From Solidesulfovibrio sp. (GTDB taxonomy: Bacteria > Desulfobacterota > Desulfovibrionia > Desulfovibrionales > Desulfovibrionaceae), in contig NZ_JBCFBA010000001.1 in the NCBI RefSeq assembly GCF_038562415.1, positions 660,414-724,413 of the forward strand: a DNA stretch of 64,000 nucleotides, written 5' to 3'. A program made the translations under genes and the position numbers. Position 1 is the first letter of the stretch, and every line of letters begins with the position of its first letter. The notes under the pieces were generated by a model. That model saw only the letters and a program-made list of their open reading frames with translations, had not been told where the DNA came from and did no database searches. Below, in pieces: positions 1 through 8,589 of this stretch.

Positions 1-38
1 GCTACGAGTCCTGACACCCGGGGCCAGGGGCGAACACC

Positions 39-1250
39 TCAGGTCAGCGAGAGCAGCAGTTCCACCACCTTGCGGCTGTCCGCCTGCCGGGGATTGTCCT
101 CCCGGGCCAGGGGCACGTCCAGGACCTCCAGGCCCAGGCGCCGGATGGCGGCCACATCCAGGGGATTGTCGTAGACGCCGCTTCGGGCGTCGACCAGGAC
201 GAAGCGCAGCAGTTCCGTCGGCTGGCAGGGCCGGGTGCAGCCGGCCTCCAGGGCGGCCAGCAGCCGCTGCACCTGGCCGGCCACGGTGAGCCCCCGCTGT
301 TCCGGGTCGTGGCCGAGGTTGGGGATGTAGATCTTGGGGCAGGGATTGGCGGCCACGGCGTCGCCCACGCCCTGGGGCAGCAGGTTGGCCAAAAGGCTCG
401 AATAGAAGCTGCCGTAGGGATAGCAGATCACGTCGGCCCGGCGGATGAGGGCCACGGTCTTGTCGCGGATGCGCACCGTGGCCGGAGTCGGGTCGTCGAG
501 GCTGGCCGTGAGCCACATGCGGGCGATGGGCGACTCGATGGGCGCGGCCTCCTTGCCGGTCATGTTGTGCTGGCCGATGAGCACCCGGCCGTTTTCCAGG
601 GCGCAGGCCAGGTGCAGGTCGGCGTTGACCACGGGGCGCACCACGCCCCGGGCCTCCACCAGCTTCATGAACAGGTAGATGACCGGGTCGAGCTGGCGGT
701 TGAAGTTGAAATAGCCGCCGGTGAGGATGCAGTTGCCGATGCTGGCCCCGCGCAGGTCGAAGGAGGCGGGCCGGCGCTGCTCGAAAAAGCGCAGGTTGGT
801 GCGGATGATCTTGCGCATGGGGTCCGGGACGCGGCGCACGAGGGGGTCCTCCCCGGCGATCATCCGGGCCAGGCGCTTTTCCAGCTCCGGCCCGGAGGCG
901 TCCTTGGGCAGGCGGTGGGCGAACAGCTCGAACACGGCCGGGTTGCCGGTGATGGAGCGGTCGGCCAGGGCCATGATGCGGTTGCGCACATCCCCCACGG
1001 CCGGCATGCCGAAGGCCCGGCGCAACTCGGCCGAGGAGCCGCCGGAATCGAAGGGCGTAATGAGGTGGATGGAGTTGGCGGTATAGTCGATGAGCGTTTC
1101 GCTTAAATGCCGCAAGGCCGTGCCGCCGCTGAAAAAAAGGATTTTCGGCCCAAGTTCGGGAGCGCGGCGGTAGAGGGCCGCCCGTGACGGGTCCGGCAGG
1201 GCGGCGGTGCGGGCGATGGTCACCCGCGGGCTCGTGGTCTTTTCCGGCAC
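39..1250 (-). CDS. CofD/YvcK-like protein of an HprK-kinase/PhoU operon
   Basis: A 403-residue protein of the CofD (2-phospho-L-lactate transferase)/YvcK superfamily. Visible signs are an N-terminal FFSGGTALRHLSE nucleotide-binding segment, a TPFDSGGSSAELR stretch, GNCILTGGYF in the middle and a CYPYGSFYSSL segment near residue 280. True CofD makes coenzyme F420, but no other F420 gene is here, and the neighbours (HprK-related kinase and PhoU-like protein upstream) match the uncharacterised set that family databases label the GAK system, which has its own CofD-like subfamily. The start is GTG at 1250, preceded by AAGGAG at 5-nt spacing. It is the last visible gene of a three-gene minus-strand operon, which may continue past the window edge. 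Substrate and reaction are unknown. Confidence 0.85.
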   Translation of the reverse strand: MPEKTTSPRVTIARTAALPDPSRAALYRRAPELGPKILFFSGGTALRHLSETLIDYTANSIHLITPFDSGGSSAELRRAFGMPAVGDVRNRIMALADRSITGNPAVFELFAHRLPKDASGPELEKRLARMIAGEDPLVRRVPDPMRKIIRTNLRFFEQRRPASFDLRGASIGNCILTGGYFNFNRQLDPVIYLFMKLVEARGVVRPVVNADLHLACALENGRVLIGQHNMTGKEAAPIESPIARMWLTASLDDPTPATVRIRDKTVALIRRADVICYPYGSFYSSLLANLLPQGVGDAVAANPCPKIYIPNLGHDPEQRGLTVAGQVQRLLAALEAGCTRPCQPTELLRFVLVDARSGVYDNPLDVAAIRRLGLEVLDVPLAREDNPRQADSRKVVELLLSLT

Positions 1251-1269
1251 GGTTGCTCCTTGCGCGAAT

Positions 1270-2352
1270 TCAGGCCCCTGGCCCGGCGAGCAGTTCCAGG
1301 CACATCCCGGCGGCCCGGTCGAAATCCGTCCCCCCTTCCAGCAGCAGCACCGGGCAGTCCGCCAGGAGGGTCAGGTAGTCCTCGGGCCTGGCCCGGCGCG
1401 GCCCCCGGGCAAAAAGCACGCTCACGTCCTTCATGAAGGCCGGGAGCAGTTCGGGGCTTTCGGCCAGGCCGGTGCGGCGCGCCGTCATGTTCCCCTGTCC
1501 GGGCCGCCAACGCAAGACCACCAGCGCCGCCAAAGGCGCCCGCAGCCGAAAACGGCCCGGCCCGAAACAGTCGCCGATGGGCACGTCGTACTTGCGTTCC
1601 AGGCGCCGCAACGCCTCGGCGGGAAGGCGGGCGTAGGCCGCCCGGTCCGCCTCGGGCAACAGCCCGGCCAGGCGGTCGTTGAAAACGAGCGTGCCCGGGT
1701 TGACCCGGGGCGGGCGGGCCACGCCGGTCATGGCCAGGCCCGCGCCGGGCGCCTGCGCCGGGCCGACGAGCAGGCGGTCGTTGGTGACGAAGTCCGCGCC
1801 GCGCCGCGTCAGTTCCAGGGCCAGGGTGGATTTGCCCGCCCCGGCCAGGCCGGCCAGGGCCAGGCCCCGTTCGCCCAGGGCCACGCCGGCGGCATGGAAC
1901 AGGCTGGCGCCGGCGGCCAGTTCCCGGTCGGCCGCCCGGGCGTTGACGTAGTTGGCGACCTGGTCGACGTGGTCGCGGCAGGGGCCGAGCACGAAGTGGC
2001 CGGCCGGCCCGAAAACGAGCCACAGCCCGGTGCGGCGCTTGCGCACCACGCGCCCGTCGGCCAGGTCGACGTATTCCTCCTTGGCCGCCTCGTCGGCGCC
2101 CTCCCAGACGGCGAAAGGCAGCGAGAAGGGCACGGGGCCGTGCTCCAGCAGCGCGATCTCCAGATCGGCCGGGCCGTCCCCGTCCGCGACGAAATCCCGG
2201 TATCGGCCGGCCAGGGCGTCCATGAGGCCGGCGTCGTCGCCGCGCAGGCGCAGGCGCGTGCGCCCCAGGCGCAGCCGCAGGGAAAAGCGGCCCGACCCGC
2301 CGCCACGGTAGGCGGCGACGAGTTCCTGGCAGGTGGCCGGAAATGCCTGCAT
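1270..2352 (-). CDS. HprK-related kinase (type B-like)
   Basis: A 360-residue protein whose C-terminal half resembles the P-loop kinase domain of HPr kinase/phosphorylase: GLAGAGKST lies near residue 168, followed by FVTNDRLL, comparable to the HprK region after the P-loop. The N-terminal half (DLADGRVVRKR, HFVLGPCRDH) differs from classical HprK, so HPr is not an obvious substrate; the family is annotated as HprK-related kinase B and its target is unknown. The ATG at 2352 is chosen because GAAGGAAC precedes it by about 9 nt; longer in-frame starts would run into phoU. The gene lies between the PhoU-like gene and the CofD-like gene, with gaps of 32 and 19 nt, so co-transcription is likely. 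Confidence 0.85.
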   Translation of the reverse strand: MQAFPATCQELVAAYRGGGSGRFSLRLRLGRTRLRLRGDDAGLMDALAGRYRDFVADGDGPADLEIALLEHGPVPFSLPFAVWEGADEAAKEEYVDLADGRVVRKRRTGLWLVFGPAGHFVLGPCRDHVDQVANYVNARAADRELAAGASLFHAAGVALGERGLALAGLAGAGKSTLALELTRRGADFVTNDRLLVGPAQAPGAGLAMTGVARPPRVNPGTLVFNDRLAGLLPEADRAAYARLPAEALRRLERKYDVPIGDCFGPGRFRLRAPLAALVVLRWRPGQGNMTARRTGLAESPELLPAFMKDVSVLFARGPRRARPEDYLTLLADCPVLLLEGGTDFDRAAGMCLELLAGPGA

Positions 2353-2384
2353 GCGGGGCTGTTCCTTCTCGTGCCCGGGGCGGT

Positions 2385-3050
2385 TCAGCGCGGCTGGCAT
2401 TGCTGGCTGAGGGTGGCGCCCTTGAGGATGAAGACCACCACTTCCGCGATGTTGGCGGCGTATCCGCCCATGCGCTCGAAGCCCCGGGCGGCGAGGATGG
2501 CCCGCACCGCCGTTTCCGGCACGGCCATGTCGTGGGTCAGCGCCTCGGTGATGCAGCGCATGGCCGAAACGGCCATCTCCCGGGCCTGCTCGTCCAGCCG
2601 GCAAACCTCCAGGGCCTCCTCCAGGCTGTCGTCGACGAAAGCCCGGCTGGCCAGGTGGTACATCCGCCCGGCATGGGCGGCCAGGTCCTCCAGGGCCTTG
2701 TCGCATTGGCCGGGAAGCCCCGGGCCGCCGAGCGCCCCCTCGGCCACGCACACGGCCTCGTCGGCCAGGCGTTCCAGGTTGATGCTGGCCCGGGCATAGC
2801 CGACGATGCGCCGCAGGTCGAGGGCCACGGGCTGTTCCAGGGCCAGCAGGCGCAGGCAGGTCTCGTCGATGTCGCAGGTCTGCTGGTTGATCAGTTTGTC
2901 CGCATCGATGATCCGCCGGGCGGCCTCGACGTCATGGCGCAGATAGGCCGTCACGGCCTCCTGGCGCGAGGTTTCGACCAGCGTGAAAAGCCTGACGAGG
3001 GTTGCCTTGAGGGCGTCCAATTCCGCATGGAAGTGGGATCTGGTTTCCAT
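2385..3050 (-). CDS. PhoU-like regulatory protein
   Basis: A 221-residue, fully helical protein with the PhoU repeat pattern (DADKLINQQTCDIDE in the first three-helix bundle, LDEQAREM in the second) and the PALDLRRI-like element VALDLRRIVGYARASINLER. PhoU proteins bind metal clusters and couple phosphate transport to PhoR signalling. No pst or phoR genes are nearby; instead this copy heads an operon with an HprK-related kinase and a CofD-like protein, so it probably serves that system. The ATG at 3050 follows CCGGAG at 7 nt. The leader contains a strong hairpin (3064-3080). The family assignment is secure; the role is inferred only from context. Confidence 0.88.
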   Translation of the reverse strand: METRSHFHAELDALKATLVRLFTLVETSRQEAVTAYLRHDVEAARRIIDADKLINQQTCDIDETCLRLLALEQPVALDLRRIVGYARASINLERLADEAVCVAEGALGGPGLPGQCDKALEDLAAHAGRMYHLASRAFVDDSLEEALEVCRLDEQAREMAVSAMRCITEALTHDMAVPETAVRAILAARGFERMGGYAANIAEVVVFILKGATLSQQCQPR

Positions 3051-3063
3051 TCAAAGCTCCGGC

Positions 3064-3085
3064 ACCCCGCTTTGCGGGGTTTTTT
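3064..3085 (+). terminator. intrinsic-terminator-shaped hairpin upstream of phoU
   Basis: ACCCCGC-TTT-GCGGGGT followed by six T on the plus strand: a 7-bp stem with a 3-nt loop and U-tract. It points right, away from phoU, and no plus-strand gene ends just before it, so it could stop antisense transcription. Read on the minus strand it forms a hairpin in the phoU leader without a T tract. Confidence 0.5.
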
Positions 3086-3347
3086 GCGTCGTAGGGAAGA
3101 TCGCCTCGGGCGGCCACGGGCCGCGAGCCCGACGGTCCGCAACGGCCGGCCATGCCGCGTCCCTTGGGGCCGAAACCGAGGGCAGGCGCCACGGCGTCGG
3201 CGCTCCCATGAAATCATTGGCCAATTTCCATGACGATCGTGCCATGGCCCCATGGCGAACTGGTGACAAATGGGCCTGGCCGGCCAGGAGGCGCCCGGCC
3301 GTCGCGGTGCGCCGGGGCAGGCCCGGCGGTCGGCCGGCGGGCCGGGC

Positions 3348-3545
3348 TCAGCGCGGCCCGCGTTTGTGGAGCATGTCGAGCAGCAGTTCCGTCAGGGCCT
3401 CGCGATCGGCCACGGCGCGGGCGCGGCGGTCGAATTCCCGGGCCAGCCCCCGCCCCCCCAGGGCGCGCAGCACCGCCCGTCCCTGCTGCCGCAGCCCGTC
3501 CAAGCCCTGGCCCGTGTCTCGCGGTGCGTTCTTTCCGGGTTCCAT
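3348..3545 (-). CDS. possible small protein, unrecognised
   Basis: A 65-codon minus-strand frame in the 692-base gap between phoU and the glycosyltransferase. The ATG at 3545 has AGGGAAGG directly upstream, though very close to the start. The product would be Arg-rich (13 of 65) with no Cys and ends in a helical LTELLLDMLHKRGPR segment. It matches nothing I recognise, and in DNA this GC-rich open frames arise by chance. Its position upstream of phoU on the same strand would allow it to belong to that operon, but about 300 bases separate them. Apart from this frame and the hairpin at 3064, I see nothing definable in 3051-3742. Confidence 0.25.
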   Translation of the reverse strand: MEPGKNAPRDTGQGLDGLRQQGRAVLRALGGRGLAREFDRRARAVADREALTELLLDMLHKRGPR

Positions 3546-3742
3546 GCCTTCCCTTCATGCGTCAGGGCGGCGGCCCGGGCAAATGGCATTTGCGTGACAA
3601 CTTCCCCCGGCGCGTCAACAAAACTGCGGGCAACCGCAATCCGACCGCCACGGCCGCGTGCGAGAAGGCGCCAACCCCGCCCGACGCCGCCACGGCCGTT
3701 TCGCCGCCGGCGTCCCGCCGGTTTCCCTTCGAAGGAGCAGCC

Positions 3743-6232
3743 ATGAAGATCGACCTGCACGTGCATTCCAAGTTTTCCACCCGGCCCTCCCAATGGGTGC
3801 TCCAGAAGCTCAACTGTCCCGAGAGCTTCACCGAACCCCTGCGCATCTACGAGGAGGCCCGGCGCAAGGGCATGGGGCTCGTGACCATAAGCGACCACAA
3901 CCGCATCGAGGGCGCCCTGTCCATCGCCCACCTGCCCGGCACCTTCGTCAGCGAGGAAGTGACCTCGTACTTCCCCGAGGACCGCTGCAAGGTCCACGTG
4001 CTGGTCTACGACATAAACGAGGCCATCCACCGCGAACTCCAGCGGCTGCGCGAAAACGTCTACGACCTGGTCGACTACCTGCGCCGGGAAAACCTCCACC
4101 ACGCCGTGGCCCATCCGCTGTTCGGGGTCAACGACCGCATCACCGTGCCCAATTTCGAGAAGCTCTTGCTGCTGTTTCGCAACTTCGAGATCAACGGCGC
4201 CCGCGACGCCTGGCAAAACGACTGCCTGCGCGAGATCATCCCCGGCCTTGGCGAGGAAACCCTCTGGCGGCTGGCCGAGAAATACGACATCGACCCCGGC
4301 TACACCCAGCCCTGGCGCAAGAACCTCATCGGCGGCTCCGACGACCACAGCGCCCTGACCATCGCCGCCACCTACACCCACGTGGACGGCGCGACCAATC
4401 TGCGGGAATTTTTCGACGGCCTGGAAAACGGCGCCGCCCGGGCCATGGGGATGTCCTCCACCCCCCGCACCATGGCCCGCACCCTCTACAGCATCGCCTA
4501 CCAGTACTACAAACACCGCTTCGGCATCGACCGCTTCCTGGACAAGGACGTCACCCTCAAGGTCATCGACCGCTTCCTGGAACCCGGCGAGCAGGCCAGC
4601 GTCGGCCTGGCCTTCAAGCTGCGCACCCGCCTCGTGCGCAGCCTCACCCGCCGCCGTGCCACGGCCAGCACGCCGCTGAAGGACCTCATCCGCACCGAAA
4701 CCGAAACGCTCATCCGCTCCGACGCCACGCTCATGGAATTCGCCCAGGCCGGTGTATTAAACGGCGAAAACCTGGAAAACGGCTGGTTCTCCTTCGTCAA
4801 CCGGGCCACCAACCGCGTGGCTTCCCATTTCGCCCGCACGCTCCTCGACCACGTCAGCGGCGCCAACGTCTTCGACATCTTCGGCACCCTGGGCTCGGCC
4901 GGGGCGCTCTACACCATGCTCGCCCCCTATTTCCTGGCCTATTCCATCTTCACCAAGGACCGCCAGTTCAGCCTCGAGGTCCGCAAGGCCGTCACCGGCC
5001 GAAACGGCAAGGAAAGCGACATCCGGGTGGCCCACTTCACCGACACCTTCCACGAGATCAACGGCGTCTCCGGCACCCTGCGCCAGCAGGCCGAACTGGC
5101 CATCCGCACCGGCAAGTCCTTAAGCATCGTCACCTGCGACCACGGCCAGCGCGTTTTCGAGCCGGGCGTGCAGAACTTCAAGCCCATCGGCGTCTACCAC
5201 CTCGACGAATATCCGGATCAGAAGCTCTTCTACCCGCCGCTCCTCGAAATGCTCCACCACGTCTACGCCGGCGGCTTCACCCGCATCCACTCGGCCACGC
5301 CCGGCCCCATCGGCCTGGCGGCGCTGTGCATCGCCAAGACCCTGCGCCTGCCCATCTACGGCACCTACCACACCGCCCTGCCCCAGTACGCCCAGATCCT
5401 CACCGGCGACGAGGCCATGGAAGACCTGACCTGGAAATTCATCATCTGGTACTACAACCAGATGGACCTGGTATATATCCCGTCCAGGGAAACCGGCCGG
5501 GAACTGGAGGAAAAAGGCCTCGACCCGGCCAAGCTGCGGCTGTTCCCGCGCGGCGTGGACGTCTCCCGGTTCGATCCCGCCAAGCGAAGCGCCGAGCTGG
5601 CCCGGCGCTTCGCCATGGGCGACGGCCCGCGGCTGCTCTACGCCGGCCGGGTGTCCCGGGAAAAGGACCTGCACCTGCTGGCCATGGCCTTTCGCGAACT
5701 CGTCGCCAGCCGGCCCGAAGCCACCCTCACCGTCGTCGGCGACGGCCCCTACCTCGAGGAGTTGCGCGAACTGCTGGCCGGCACGCCGACCACCTTCACC
5801 GGCTACCGCGAAGGCGAGGAGCTTTCGGCCCTTTTCGCCACCAGCGACCTGTTCGTCTTCCCCAGCGCCACCGACACCTTCGGCAACGTGGTCCTCGAAG
5901 CGCAAGCCTCGGGACTGCCCATCATCGTCACCGACCAGGGCGGCCCCATGGAGAACATCCTGCCCGGCGAAACCGGCCTGGTCGTGCCGGCCGGCGACGC
6001 CGCGGCCCTGCTTGGCGCCATCGAAACCCTTCTCGACAACCCCGACCGCATGCGGGCCATGGGCCGGGCCGGACGCGCCTACGCCGAAGCGCGCACCATC
6101 GAGCAGGCCTTCGAAGACTACTGGGCCATGTACGCCGACACGCCGACGGCCACACCCGAGGCGGCATCGGTCACGGCGTCGGACAGGGCCGAGGAAAAGG
6201 CGAAGCCGCAGCGCCTGGTGCATGCCGCGTAG
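3743..6232 (+). CDS. PHP-domain / GT4 glycosyltransferase fusion
   Basis: An 829-residue protein joining two enzymes. Residues 1 to about 220 are a PHP-type metallo-phosphoesterase: DLHVHSKFS, TISDHNRIEG, HAVAHPLFG and GGSDDHS carry the expected His/Asp ligands. From about residue 430 it is a GT-B, family-4 glycosyltransferase: AHFTDTFHEINGVSGT (donor loop), LYAGRVSREKDL, VGDGPY and the FPSATDTFGNVVLEAQASG ExxxxxG region. The start is ATG at 3743 after GAAGGAGCAGCC; the frame is open further upstream but lacks coding character there. Such proteins may glycosylate a lipid or sugar-phosphate acceptor while the PHP part removes a phosphate; substrate unknown. It is monocistronic and divergent from the PhoU-like operon. 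Confidence 0.9.
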   Translation: MKIDLHVHSKFSTRPSQWVLQKLNCPESFTEPLRIYEEARRKGMGLVTISDHNRIEGALSIAHLPGTFVSEEVTSYFPEDRCKVHVLVYDINEAIHRELQRLRENVYDLVDYLRRENLHHAVAHPLFGVNDRITVPNFEKLLLLFRNFEINGARDAWQNDCLREIIPGLGEETLWRLAEKYDIDPGYTQPWRKNLIGGSDDHSALTIAATYTHVDGATNLREFFDGLENGAARAMGMSSTPRTMARTLYSIAYQYYKHRFGIDRFLDKDVTLKVIDRFLEPGEQASVGLAFKLRTRLVRSLTRRRATASTPLKDLIRTETETLIRSDATLMEFAQAGVLNGENLENGWFSFVNRATNRVASHFARTLLDHVSGANVFDIFGTLGSAGALYTMLAPYFLAYSIFTKDRQFSLEVRKAVTGRNGKESDIRVAHFTDTFHEINGVSGTLRQQAELAIRTGKSLSIVTCDHGQRVFEPGVQNFKPIGVYHLDEYPDQKLFYPPLLEMLHHVYAGGFTRIHSATPGPIGLAALCIAKTLRLPIYGTYHTALPQYAQILTGDEAMEDLTWKFIIWYYNQMDLVYIPSRETGRELEEKGLDPAKLRLFPRGVDVSRFDPAKRSAELARRFAMGDGPRLLYAGRVSREKDLHLLAMAFRELVASRPEATLTVVGDGPYLEELRELLAGTPTTFTGYREGEELSALFATSDLFVFPSATDTFGNVVLEAQASGLPIIVTDQGGPMENILPGETGLVVPAGDAAALLGAIETLLDNPDRMRAMGRAGRAYAEARTIEQAFEDYWAMYADTPTATPEAASVTASDRAEEKAKPQRLVHAA

Positions 6233-6284
6233 CGCCGCGTGGCGAGAAGGAAAAAGGTTCCGGCCTGCCGCCCCCCGGATTCCC

Positions 6285-8579
6285 CTAGCGGGTTCGGGGC
6301 GTTGCCTCTTCCGTCGGGCCGCCCGGCCCCAGGCGGCCGTTTGCCCACAGGCCGGCCAGCAGATGGCGCAGGGCCTCGTAGGAGACTTGCCCGTCCAGGG
6401 CGTCGAACACGGGCGTGAGCCAGATCGAGCCGGCCCGGCGCGTCTCCACAATGGCCGCCTCGGCGCGCTCCGTCGTGGCCGCGTCGAGCCCGGCCGCCGC
6501 GCGGGCCTCGAGTTCCCCCCGGCGCACGAAGGTGAGCAGATGGCCGTGCACCGTGGCGGCGGTCAATCCCCGCCGCTCGGCCACGGCCTCGGCCGAACCC
6601 AGTTCCCGAAAGAGCGCCAGGCTCACGGCAGCCGTTTCGCTCGGGCCCTTGGCCTTGGCTTCGCGCCGGGCGACCGCCTCGGCCGGTTCGGCCGGTTCGA
6701 CCGGCTCGCGCGCACCGGGAGCGATCTGCCGGCCATTGGCGGCGCAGTGGTCGTCGAGCATGGCCAACAGTTCCAGGCCGTATTTTTCGAGCTTGGCCCG
6801 GCCCATGCCCGGCACCTCGGCCAAAACGGCCAGGGTCGCGGGCTTTCGGGCCGCCACTTCCACCAGCGTCCGGTCGTGGAAGACGACATAGGGCGGCACG
6901 CCGGCCCGCCCGGCCGTTTGCGCCCGCCAGGCCCGCAGCCGCTCCCACAGGGCGTCGTCGCCGGGCATGGTCAGGCGCTCGCGAATCCAGTCCTGGCGCG
7001 GCCTGTCCCCCTGCTCCCGCTTCCGCTTGCGCCCGCCGCCCGGCTCCTTCGGGGCCTCGGCCGGCAGGCGCATGGAAAATACCCGCCGTCCCTTGAGGAT
7101 GTCCCAGGCCGCCGGGGTCAGCACCAGCCCGCCGTGGCCCTCGGGATGGGGGGACAGCGCCCCCATGGCGGCCAGCCGGCGCACCAGCGCCTTCCACTGG
7201 TCCCGGGAGAGCTCCGTGCCGATGCCGTAGGTGGACAGCTCGGTATGGCCAAGGGTTACGGCCCTGGTCGTGGGCTTGCCGAGCAGCACGTCGATGACGT
7301 GGCCGGCCCCGAAGCGCTGGCCGGTGCGATAGACGCACGACAGGGCTTTCTGGGCCGGGACCGTGGCGTCCACCGGAGGCCTGGGGTCGAGGCAGGTGTC
7401 GCAGTTGCCGCAGGGCTCGGGCAGGTCCTCGCCGAAATAGCCGAGCACCGTCTGGCGGCGGCAGGCGTCGGATTCGCAGTAGCCGGCCATGGCCTCGAGC
7501 TTGGCCAGCTCCACGCGGCGACGGCCCTCGGCCGTGCCCTCGGGATCGATCAGCCGGCGCAACGCCCCGAAATCGGCCGGCGCATGGAGCAGCAGCGCCT
7601 CGGCCGGCTCGCCGTCGCGACCGGCCCGGCCGGTCTCCTGATGGTAGGCCTCCAGGCTTTTGGGCGGATCGAGATGGGCCACGAAACGCACGTCGGGCTT
7701 GTCCACGCCCATGCCGAAGGCGACGGTGGCCACCATGACCACCCCCTCCTCGCGCATGAAGCGGTCCTGGCGGGCGTCGCGCTCGGCCGCCGACAGCCCG
7801 GCGTGGTAGGCCAGGGCCGTGACACCGTTGTCCGCCAGCCACTGCGCCAGGTCCTCGACCTTCTGGCGCGAGAGCCGATAGACGATGCCCGACTGGCCGG
7901 GGTGCGCCTCGCGGATGAAGCGCAAAAGCCGTCGGCGGGGTTCGTCCTTGGCTTCCACCAGGTAGCGGATGTTGGGCCGGTCGAACCCGGTGGCGAAAAC
8001 CCGCGCCCCGCGCAGCTCAAGGCGTTCGAGGATGTCCGCCCGGGTGGGCCGGTCGGCCGTGGCCGTCAGGGCCAGGCGCGGCGTGCCGGGGTAGCGGTCG
8101 GCAAGCTCGGCCAGTTGCAGGTACTCCGGCCGAAATTCGTGCCCCCACTGGGAAACGCAATGGGCCTCGTCGATGGCGAAAAGGGCCAGGGGAACGTTGG
8201 CCAGGAGCGCGGCGAAGGACGGGGCGAGCGCCCGCTCCGGGGCGACGTAGAGGATGTCCAGCGCCCCGGCGGTCAGCGCGGCCATGGTTTCCCGGGCCGC
8301 CGCCGGGGTCAGGCCCGAATGCAGCGCCCCGGCGGCCACGCCCAGCGCGGTCAGGGCGCTGACCTGGTCGCGCATCAGCGCAATCAGCGGCGAGACGACC
8401 ACGGCCACGCCCGGACGCAGCAAGGCCGGAATCTGGTAGCACAGCGACTTGCCGCCGCCGGTGGGCATGAGGACCAAGGCGTCGCCGCCGGCACGGACAT
8501 GGTCGATGACGGCCTGCTGGGGGCCGCGAAACCGGTCGTAGCCGAAGACCCGCTTGAGGACGGCAAGGGGCGTTTCCAT
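6285..8579 (-). CDS. recQ: ATP-dependent DNA helicase RecQ
   Basis: A 764-residue superfamily-2 3'-5' helicase for recombination and fork repair. In order: motif I MPTGGGKSLCYQ (about residue 40), DEAH box AIDEAHCVSQWGHEFRPEY (about 136), motif VI HQETGRAGRDG, the RecQ zinc-binding region (CESDACRRQ...CGNCDTC), winged helix, an HRDC domain (WERLRAWRAQTA...PGMGRAKLEKYG) and an extra C-terminal helix-turn-helix region seen in longer RecQ proteins. The start ATG at 8579 follows GAGAGG that overlaps the stop of the upstream gene; the gap is 10 nt, so it is translated from an operon with 8590-9225 and ybaK. Longer in-frame starts overlap that gene. Confidence 0.95.
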   Translation of the reverse strand: METPLAVLKRVFGYDRFRGPQQAVIDHVRAGGDALVLMPTGGGKSLCYQIPALLRPGVAVVVSPLIALMRDQVSALTALGVAAGALHSGLTPAAARETMAALTAGALDILYVAPERALAPSFAALLANVPLALFAIDEAHCVSQWGHEFRPEYLQLAELADRYPGTPRLALTATADRPTRADILERLELRGARVFATGFDRPNIRYLVEAKDEPRRRLLRFIREAHPGQSGIVYRLSRQKVEDLAQWLADNGVTALAYHAGLSAAERDARQDRFMREEGVVMVATVAFGMGVDKPDVRFVAHLDPPKSLEAYHQETGRAGRDGEPAEALLLHAPADFGALRRLIDPEGTAEGRRRVELAKLEAMAGYCESDACRRQTVLGYFGEDLPEPCGNCDTCLDPRPPVDATVPAQKALSCVYRTGQRFGAGHVIDVLLGKPTTRAVTLGHTELSTYGIGTELSRDQWKALVRRLAAMGALSPHPEGHGGLVLTPAAWDILKGRRVFSMRLPAEAPKEPGGGRKRKREQGDRPRQDWIRERLTMPGDDALWERLRAWRAQTAGRAGVPPYVVFHDRTLVEVAARKPATLAVLAEVPGMGRAKLEKYGLELLAMLDDHCAANGRQIAPGAREPVEPAEPAEAVARREAKAKGPSETAAVSLALFRELGSAEAVAERRGLTAATVHGHLLTFVRRGELEARAAAGLDAATTERAEAAIVETRRAGSIWLTPVFDALDGQVSYEALRHLLAGLWANGRLGPGGPTEEATPRTR

Positions 8580-8589
8580 ACGGTGCCTC

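Noticed and set aside
3230..3742. Upstream extension of the PHP-glycosyltransferase frame by about 170 codons
   Set aside because: The extension lacks coding character, while a clear AAGGAG-ATG lies at 3743 where the PHP motif begins.
6118..7842. Long frame of 574 codons opposite and within recQ
   Set aside because: It is a Gly/Arg-rich shadow frame of recQ with no recognisable domain.
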